10,353 bases of DNA from Candidatus Geoarchaeota archaeon (lineage in GTDB: Archaea; Thermoproteota; Thermoprotei; Gearchaeales; WAQG01): assembly GCA_015520395.1 (NCBI GenBank), contig WAQG01000054.1, forward strand, positions 1-10,353. The letters are read 5' to 3'. The position numbers and the translations under genes were made by a program. Below the pieces are notes generated by a model that had not been told where the DNA came from, did not search any database, and saw only the letters and a list, made by a program, of their open reading frames with translations. How positions within the stretch are numbered: position 1 is the first letter of the stretch; every line of letters starts with the position of its first letter. Below are positions 5,975 to 10,353 of this stretch, one piece after another.

Positions 5975-5980
5975 GGAGGT
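5975..5980 (+). promoter_or_regulatory. Ribosome binding site of rps5
   Basis: GGAGGT, seven bases before ATG 5988. The preceding gap (5958-5970) is T-rich with a five-T run. It could contain a weak promoter or a termination signal, but neither is convincing. Confidence 0.5.
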
Positions 5981-5987
5981 TGGGAGG

Positions 5988-6611
5988 ATGGCGGCTATAA
6001 TAAATGTTGAGGAGTGGGAGCCCCTAACCAAGCTTGGGCGGATGGTGAAGGAGGGTAAGATAGCCAGCATCGATGAGATATTCCAGGCCAACCTGAGGAT
6101 ACAGGAGCCCGAGATAGTCGCCTACCTGCTCCCCGACCTGAGGCACGAGGTGCTCTCAGTAAACTATGTACAGAGGCAAACCGACTCAGGCGAGGTTGGG
6201 CAGTTCCAGGTTGTTGTTGCCGTTGGAGACGAGGCTGGGCATATAGGCCTGGGGATAGGCAAGGCTAGGCAGATGAGGCAGGCTAGGGATAAAGCCTACA
6301 AAAACGCCCTGCTAAACATGATACCTGTCAGAAGGGGCTGTGGAAGCTGGGAGTGCTCCTGTAACAGGCCGCACAGCATACCGTTTACAGTCTGGGGGAA
6401 GTCTGGAAGTGTGGAGATAAAGATCATGCCAGGCCCAAGGGGGCTTGGGCTGGTGGCGGGCGAGACGGCTAAAAGGGTTCTTGCGTTGGCTGGTATTAAG
6501 GATGCGTGGACGAAGACCAGGGGGCGCACCCGCACTACACTCAACTTCGCCTTCGCAACTTTCAACGCCCTAAAACAGACCTACAAGATCAGGCTGCTGA
6601 AAAGCATCTAG
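5988..6611 (+). CDS. rps5: Small-subunit ribosomal protein S5 (uS5)
   Basis: 30S protein at the mRNA entry channel, involved in decoding accuracy. The 207-residue product has the archaeal/eukaryotic N-terminal segment (EEWEPLTKLGRMVKEGKI at residues 8-25, then IDEIF and EPEIVAYLLPDLRHEVLSV). A double-stranded-RNA-binding-like S5 domain follows at about 58-115 (VVVAVGDEAGHIGLGIGKA). The C-terminal domain has RRGCGSWECSC (115-125), PGPRGLGLVAGETAKRVLALAGIKD (148-172) and TRTTLNFAFATFNAL. ATG 5988 has a ribosome binding site at 5975. The stop is 13 bases before the preferred start of rpl30. Confidence 0.96.
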   Translation: MAAIINVEEWEPLTKLGRMVKEGKIASIDEIFQANLRIQEPEIVAYLLPDLRHEVLSVNYVQRQTDSGEVGQFQVVVAVGDEAGHIGLGIGKARQMRQARDKAYKNALLNMIPVRRGCGSWECSCNRPHSIPFTVWGKSGSVEIKIMPGPRGLGLVAGETAKRVLALAGIKDAWTKTRGRTRTTLNFAFATFNALKQTYKIRLLKSI

Positions 6612-6624
6612 GCGGGTGGTTCCG

Positions 6625-7095
6625 GTGGCGGTGCTAGCGGTGGTTAGGATAAGGGGAACGGTTAACGTTAGAAGGCCGGTGAAGGACACCTTAAAGTTGC
6701 TGAGGCTTCATAAACCTAACCATATGGTTCTGGTGAGGGACAACCCATCAATACTCGGCATGCTTAGAAAGGCCTGGACGCAGATAACATGGGGGGAGAT
6801 AAATGCCGAAACCCTCGCATATGTTTTGGAGAGGAGGGGGCGGAAGCCTGGGAACAAGCCCTTTACACTCAACGATGTGAAGAAGCTGGGATATGAAAGC
6901 TACCTGGATCTTGCCAAGGCCATCCTATCTGGTGAGATGGAGCTGAAGGAGCTATTCAAGGTTATCAAGCCGGTCTTCAGGCTCCACCCGCCCTCCGGGG
7001 GATACAAAGGCTCCGTTAAGAAGGGCGTGCCTGAGGGCGGGGAGCTGGGGTATAGGGGAGAGAAGATAAACGAGTTGATCATGCGTATGGCTTAG
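6625..7095 (+). CDS. rpl30: Large-subunit ribosomal protein L30 (uL30)
   Basis: 50S protein; the archaeal/eukaryotic form is longer than the bacterial one. The product is about 156 residues. It opens with LAVVRIRGTVNVRRPVKDTL, then LRLHKPNHMVLV, TWGEINAETLAYVLERRGR (residues 55-73), and the archaeal C-terminal part KPVFRLHPPSGGYKGSVKK, EGGELGYRGEKINELI. Three in-frame GTG starts exist: 6616, 6625 and 6631. I prefer 6625 because GGGTGGT (6614-6620) lies four bases before it. GTG 6616 lacks an upstream binding site, and GTG 6631 best matches the usual LAV(I/V)RIRG opening. Identity is secure; the exact start is not. Confidence 0.94.
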   Translation: MAVLAVVRIRGTVNVRRPVKDTLKLLRLHKPNHMVLVRDNPSILGMLRKAWTQITWGEINAETLAYVLERRGRKPGNKPFTLNDVKKLGYESYLDLAKAILSGEMELKELFKVIKPVFRLHPPSGGYKGSVKKGVPEGGELGYRGEKINELIMRMA

Positions 7096-7101
7096 AATAA
7101 A

Positions 7102-7110
7102 CCTTTATTA
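7102..7110 (+). promoter_or_regulatory. Putative TATA (box A) promoter element upstream of rpl15
   Basis: CCTTTATTA in the 52-base gap after rpl30, preceded by the purine-rich AATAAA, which may serve as a TFB recognition element. A start about 26 bases on (near 7132) would fall right before the AGGTGA ribosome binding site at 7133-7138. The spacing closely matches the element upstream of rpl14. Confidence 0.5.
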
Positions 7111-7116
7111 CAATGG

Positions 7117-7127
7117 TGGGATTCCCA
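7117..7127 (+). repeat. 11-bp dyad between box A and rpl15
   Basis: TGGGA-T-TCCCA is a perfect odd-centred inverted repeat. It lies between the putative TATA box (7102-7110) and the predicted transcript start near 7132, a position where archaeal repressors often bind. It could equally be chance. Confidence 0.4.
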
Positions 7128-7147
7128 TAGGTAGGTGACGCTCAAGG

Positions 7148-7600
7148 ATGGTTGTGAGAAGGCGGAGGAAGTCGAAGAAGCTTAGGGGAAGTAGAACTTA
7201 TGGGTGGGGTATTCAGGGTCAGAACAGGGGCTCCGGCCTTAAGGGTGGTAAAGGTAAGGCTGGGAGAAAGAGCGGTAAGCATCTCTGGTCATGGGTTCTC
7301 AGATATCAGCCCGACTATTTCGGCAAGCACGGGTTTAAATCGCCAGCTGAAGCCAGAATACCGGTCAAGGCGATCGACGTGGGGAGGCTCGACGAGCAAA
7401 TAGAGAAGCTTCATAAAATGGGGCTTGTCGAGTGGGATGGTGAGAAGTACCTTGTTAATCTTAGGAGACTTGGGTATAACAAGCTTTTAGGGTCGGGGAA
7501 GGTAAAGCATAGGATTGTAATAATTGGAGACGTAATGTATACTGAGAGGGCCCTCGAGAAGATAAGGGCTGTGGGTGGTGAGATAGAGGCTGCTGCCTAG
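7148..7600 (+). CDS. rpl15: Large-subunit ribosomal protein L15 (uL15)
   Basis: 50S protein with a long, glycine- and lysine-rich N-terminal tail that threads into 23S rRNA. The 150-residue product begins with a basic run, then KLRGSRTYGWG at residues 11-21, GLKGGKGKAGRKSGKHLWSWV at about 30-50 and PDYFGKHGF at 55-63. A compact C-terminal domain follows (IDVGRLDEQIEKL, GYNKLLGSGKVKHRIVII). Many archaeal homologues have His in the GQH position of the tail, where this protein has Asn26. ATG 7148 lies nine bases after AGGTGA. It heads the last block, 11 bases before secY. Confidence 0.95.
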   Translation: MVVRRRRKSKKLRGSRTYGWGIQGQNRGSGLKGGKGKAGRKSGKHLWSWVLRYQPDYFGKHGFKSPAEARIPVKAIDVGRLDEQIEKLHKMGLVEWDGEKYLVNLRRLGYNKLLGSGKVKHRIVIIGDVMYTERALEKIRAVGGEIEAAA

Positions 7601-7611
7601 GGTGTTGGATT

Positions 7612-9036
7612 ATGACGGCCCTCGAAAAGCTTGAGCCGATCCTCAGAGTCCTCCCCGAGGTCGGCAAGCCCGAGAGACCTGTTAGCTTCCGTGAGAAGCT
7701 TTTCTGGACAGCCCTCATCCTAACGCTGTACTTTATAATGGGGCAGATACCGCTTTACCCCCTCCAGAATGTTCAGGCGTTGGGAGGGGGCCAGCTCGCC
7801 CTGATAAGCATCATATTTGCCTCAAAGTTTGGCACTCTCATGCAGCTGGGTGTGGGGCCGATAGTTACCGCTGGCCTCATCATGCAGCTTTTGGTGGGCT
7901 CCGAGCTGCTTAAACTCGACCTCACAGATCCCTATGAAAGGGGGCTCTTCACAGGAACACAGAAGCTATTGGCGATCTTCTTCACGGGGTTCGAGGCGGC
8001 AGCATACATTATTGGGGGCATGTTTGGCACGCTTCAAGCCGGACATGCAGCCCTCGTCTTCCTCCAGCTCTTCGTCGTAGGGATCATAATAATTCTCTTT
8101 GATGAGATTCTTGAGAAGGGTTGGGGGTTTGGAAGTGCTGTCAGCATGTTCATTCTGGCGGGCATTGCTCAGAGGATATTTTCAGGGCTCCTTAACCCGA
8201 CACCAGTTGAGGACGCCCTTCCCTATGGGGCCCTTGCGGCCCTGGCGGCGGCGCTGGCCTCGGGCCGTTCGGTGAGCGATGTGGTTTACCGGGCTGGGAA
8301 CACACCCTCGTTAATCGGAGTTTTGACGATGATCGCCGTTTTCATATTTGTAACCTATTTTGAGGGGGTCAGGATTGAGATACCTGTGGTGTATGCTAGG
8401 TATGGCGGCTATAGGGCGAAGATACCCCTCAAGTTCCTCTACGTGTCAAACGTTCCCGTAATATTGGCATCGGCGCTCTCCGCAAACATAGCTTTCTTCT
8501 CCCAGGTCCTCTGGAACCTCTACAACAGGGACAACTCAAATCCGCTTCTAAACCTCTTCTTCATGTTCGAGGTTACCCCGAGGGGGACGCCAAGACCGAT
8601 AGGCGGCTTAGCCTACTACGTGACCCCACCCACCGGCATCACAAGCGTCGTAAACGACCCACTCCATGCGCTGGGATACACTGTTTACCTAACTGTCGCT
8701 AGCGTGATCTTCGCGATAGCGTGGGTTGAGACTTCGGGTATGAGTGCGCGGGCGCAGGCTGAAAACCTGGTTAAATCGGGCATGCAGATCCCTGGATTCA
8801 GGTCGAGCCAAAAGGTGCTTGAGGCCCTTCTTAACAGGTATATTCCGACGCTTACATGGGTCAGTGGGTTGATAGTAGGGCTCCTGGCGGCAGTTGCGGA
8901 TATGCTTGGAGCCATAGGGTCGGGTATGGGCATCCTTCTAGCGGTAGGCATCGTCAACCAGTTTTACCAGATACTTGTGGCACAGAGGCTTGAGGAGGAG
9001 TACCCAGCTATAGCGAGGCTGCTGGGAACCGAGTAG
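7612..9036 (+). CDS. secY: Preprotein translocase subunit SecY
   Basis: Channel-forming subunit of the SecYEG/beta translocon in the cytoplasmic membrane; it exports proteins and inserts membrane proteins co-translationally. The 474-residue product has the length and hydrophobic pattern of a ten-helix SecY. An amphipathic N-terminus (1-28) is followed by TM1 at about 29-48. The TM2a/plug region is near 57-75, then the conserved GVGPIVTAGLIMQLLVGSEL at 80-99 (TM2b). Several more helices run to about 300. The TM6-7 cytosolic loop lies at 250-275 (FEGVRIEIPVVYARYGGYRAKIPLK), and the basic C-terminal segment includes SGMQIPGFRSS at 389-399. TM9-10 lie at about 412-456. ATG 7612 follows rpl15 by 11 bases. 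An adk gene often follows secY in archaea but not here. Confidence 0.97.
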   Translation: MTALEKLEPILRVLPEVGKPERPVSFREKLFWTALILTLYFIMGQIPLYPLQNVQALGGGQLALISIIFASKFGTLMQLGVGPIVTAGLIMQLLVGSELLKLDLTDPYERGLFTGTQKLLAIFFTGFEAAAYIIGGMFGTLQAGHAALVFLQLFVVGIIIILFDEILEKGWGFGSAVSMFILAGIAQRIFSGLLNPTPVEDALPYGALAALAAALASGRSVSDVVYRAGNTPSLIGVLTMIAVFIFVTYFEGVRIEIPVVYARYGGYRAKIPLKFLYVSNVPVILASALSANIAFFSQVLWNLYNRDNSNPLLNLFFMFEVTPRGTPRPIGGLAYYVTPPTGITSVVNDPLHALGYTVYLTVASVIFAIAWVETSGMSARAQAENLVKSGMQIPGFRSSQKVLEALLNRYIPTLTWVSGLIVGLLAAVADMLGAIGSGMGILLAVGIVNQFYQILVAQRLEEEYPAIARLLGTE

Positions 9037-9043
9037 GAGGTGG
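9036..9043 (+). promoter_or_regulatory. Ribosome binding site fixing a GTG start
   Basis: GGAGGTGG starts at the last base of the secY stop and ends five bases before GTG 9049. Two other in-frame GTGs (9040, 9043) lie within the motif itself and so are poor candidates. Confidence 0.55.
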
Positions 9044-9048
9044 TGGAG

Positions 9049-9531
9049 GTGGATGGTTTTAGTGAGTTTATGTCCTGGCTCTCCAGCACACTAAAATCCC
9101 TTTTGGGCCCTTGGGCTGAGCCGCCCTTGGCTGCACTGACGGTTTTCTTTCTAGCAGTCTTAATACCCTTGATATCGTCTCTTAGTCTTAGGCTTCTTGT
9201 CGACATTGAGCGTTACAAGAGGTTACAGCGCGAGTTGAGGCGACTGCAGAGCGAGTTCATGAAGGCTAAGGATAAGAAGTCTCAGGAGAGGATAATGATG
9301 AAGATGAGGCGGATTCAGAAGGAGACGAGCAAGCCTATGATGATAAACATGTTGATAACCTGGCCGGCCTTCCTGATAATATATTGGGCCTTCTATGGGG
9401 TTTTCGGAAATGACCCTGTTGCATACATGCCCCTGCTCAACATGAAGCTTCAGTTCATCTGGTGGTATTTCCTTTGCGCGATGGGAATGGGGGTAGTTAT
9501 AAATAAGGCTTTGGATTTAACTCCGCCGTGA
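9049..9531 (+). CDS. Oxa1/EMC3/TMCO1-family membrane protein (archaeal DUF106)
   Basis: Likely archaeal member of the Oxa1 superfamily (YidC/Oxa1/Get1/EMC3/TMCO1), thought to help insert membrane proteins beside the Sec channel. The 160-residue product has TM1 at about 25-47, then a charged cytosolic helical hairpin at about 52-95 (ERYKRLQRELRRLQSEF, KMRRIQKETSKPM). TM2 lies at 98-119 (NMLITWPAFLIIYWAF) and TM3 at 136-151 (FIWWYFLCAMGMGVV). The three-helix plan with a coiled coil after TM1 and the MxxxM-rich region before TM2 match the family. It sits 12 bases after secY, in keeping with a joint role. GTG 9040 would add three residues. Function is inferred from family and location. Confidence 0.85.
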   Translation: MDGFSEFMSWLSSTLKSLLGPWAEPPLAALTVFFLAVLIPLISSLSLRLLVDIERYKRLQRELRRLQSEFMKAKDKKSQERIMMKMRRIQKETSKPMMINMLITWPAFLIIYWAFYGVFGNDPVAYMPLLNMKLQFIWWYFLCAMGMGVVINKALDLTPP

Positions 9532-9537
9532 GGTGGT
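9530..9537 (+). promoter_or_regulatory. Ribosome binding site of rpl34e
   Basis: GAGGTGGT overlaps the preceding stop codon and lies five bases before ATG 9543. It rules out the in-frame GTG at 9528. Confidence 0.6.
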
Positions 9538-9542
9538 CTTGG

Positions 9543-9812
9543 ATGCCTAGGCCAGCGCATAGAACCAGGTCGAAGGCGAAGGTCTACGTTAGAACCCCGG
9601 GCGGCAGGACGGTCATCCACTATAGAAGGAGGAGGAAGGGAAGGGCTAGGTGCGCCATGTGTGGAAAACCCCTTCACGGCACTGTGGTCAGCTTTGAGGC
9701 GAGATGGCTCCCATTAACGGCCAAGAGGCCGGAGAGGCCGTATGGCGGGTACGTCTGCGCATCCTGCCTCTCTAAGGGTATAGCGGAGGCTGTCAGAGGG
9801 CTTTACGGATGA
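9543..9812 (+). CDS. rpl34e: Large-subunit ribosomal protein L34e (eL34)
   Basis: Archaeal/eukaryotic 50S protein with a zinc ribbon. From ATG 9543 the product is 89 residues and starts MPRPAHRTRSKAKVYVRTPG, the standard archaeal N-terminus. It then has GGRTVIHYRRRRKGRARC, two C-x2-C pairs (Cys37/40 and Cys72/75) and LTAKRPERPYGGYVC between them. The family is patchy among archaea; it is known from many Thermoproteota and some Euryarchaeota but absent from haloarchaea. Its presence therefore narrows the likely host. The stop overlaps the cmk ATG by four bases (ATGA). Confidence 0.95.
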   Translation: MPRPAHRTRSKAKVYVRTPGGRTVIHYRRRRKGRARCAMCGKPLHGTVVSFEARWLPLTAKRPERPYGGYVCASCLSKGIAEAVRGLYG

Positions 9813-10353
9813 AGCGGCGGGGCCTCGTAATAGCTGTGAGTGGGCCGCCGGGCTCGGGAAAGTCGACCTATGCTAAGATACTGGCGAAGGCCTTCAACCT
9901 AAGGTATTTCTCGGCCGGAGTGTTGTTTAGGAGGATGGCTAGGGAGCAGGGGTTGGATCTCTACGAGTTCCATAGGCTTGCCGAGAGGGTGCATGATTTT
10001 GACAGGATGGTCGACAACGCCTATCTGAAGGAGGCAAAGAGGGGCAACGTTGTTATAGATGCTCATCTGGCTGGGTGGTTTTTGAGGGATGTTGCCGACC
10101 TAAAAATATACTTTACGGCACCCTTAGAGGTCAGAGCTGAGCGGATAAGCAAGCGGGACGGCAAGCCGTATGAGGAGGCTTTAAGGGAGATTGTTGAGAG
10201 GGAGAGGAGCAATGCCAAGCGCTACATGGATATCTACGGTATAGACATAAGGGACCTCTCGGTTTTCGACCTCGTAATAAACACAGATCTCTGGAGCATA
10301 GAGGACATCTCAAGAATCCTTATCGAGGCTGTTAGATCCATGAAGCCTAGGGA
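9809..10353 (+). CDS. cmk: Archaeal cytidylate kinase, cut by the window end
   Basis: ATP-dependent kinase that converts CMP/dCMP to the diphosphate in pyrimidine nucleotide supply. The frame is open from ATG 9809 to the last base, so 181 residues are visible; archaeal members are about 180-195, so only a few residues should be missing. The P-loop GPPGSGKST lies at residues 12-20. SAGVLFRRMA (35-44) is the usual nucleotide-binding segment, and GNVVIDAHLAGW lies at 79-90. The lid region includes LEVRAERISKRDGKPYEEAL (106-125) with RERSNAKRYMDIYGIDIRDL (131-150), and FDLVINTDLW (153-162) follows. The start overlaps the rpl34e stop by four bases. The short archaeal type with its IYGIDI motif differs from the longer bacterial enzyme. 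Confidence 0.93.
   Translation, partial: MKRRGLVIAVSGPPGSGKSTYAKILAKAFNLRYFSAGVLFRRMAREQGLDLYEFHRLAERVHDFDRMVDNAYLKEAKRGNVVIDAHLAGWFLRDVADLKIYFTAPLEVRAERISKRDGKPYEEALREIVERERSNAKRYMDIYGIDIRDLSVFDLVINTDLWSIEDISRILIEAVRSMKPR

Noticed and set aside
7200..7403. 67-residue + strand frame inside rpl15
   Set aside because: It is out of frame within a highly conserved gene, and its product resembles nothing known.
10131..10313. 60-residue minus-strand open frame near the window end
   Set aside because: It is antisense to the clearly coding cmk frame, which runs open to the last base.
1..10353. Undescribed defence, mobile or regulatory system
   Set aside because: Every stretch longer than 80 bases is explained by a known conserved gene. 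No repeats, insertion ends, CRISPR units or foreign-looking genes were seen.

Overview
The window is a dense archaeal ribosomal-protein superoperon (the spectinomycin/alpha-type cluster), read entirely from the + strand. It is open at both ends: it starts inside rps3 and stops inside cmk. The archaeal-only or archaeal/eukaryotic proteins S4e, L32e, L19e and L34e, the RNase P protein Rnp1, archaeal SecY, an Oxa1/EMC3-family membrane protein and archaeal cytidylate kinase rule out a bacterium. Arginine is mostly AGG/AGA, isoleucine is often ATA and the coding strand is purine-rich, which suggests a thermophile. Having both L34e and cmk in the cluster fits the TACK/Thermoproteota side of the archaea better than haloarchaea or Nitrososphaerota. 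I cannot name a genus from the sequence alone.

Layout by gene spacing: (1) bases 1-1161 hold rps3 (3' part), rpl29, rnp1 and rps17, all overlapping. (2) A 56-base gap with a promoter-like box leads into rpl14, rpl24, rps4e, rpl5 and rps14. (3) A 78-base gap with another promoter-like box leads into rps8, rpl6, rpl32e, rpl19e and rpl18. (4) A 30-base T-rich gap precedes rps5 and rpl30. (5) A 52-base gap with a third promoter-like box and a small dyad precedes rpl15, secY, the EMC3-like gene, rpl34e and cmk. Inside blocks, genes overlap by 1-32 bases or are 10-13 bases apart. This indicates translational coupling, and several starts are GTG or TTG fixed by clear Shine-Dalgarno sequences.

The genes work as a growth module. 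They supply small- and large-subunit ribosomal proteins, one RNase P protein for tRNA 5' maturation, the SecY channel and an Oxa1-like insertase for membrane protein insertion, and a CMP kinase for nucleotide supply. No tRNA, rRNA, CRISPR array, mobile element or long repeat is visible. I found no sign of an undescribed system. The points worth a second look are the absence of adk after secY, the absence of an aIF1 gene beside rnp1, the repeated promoter-like gaps, the dyad upstream of rpl15, a forced N-terminal extension of L6, and start-site choices that automatic annotation could get wrong.
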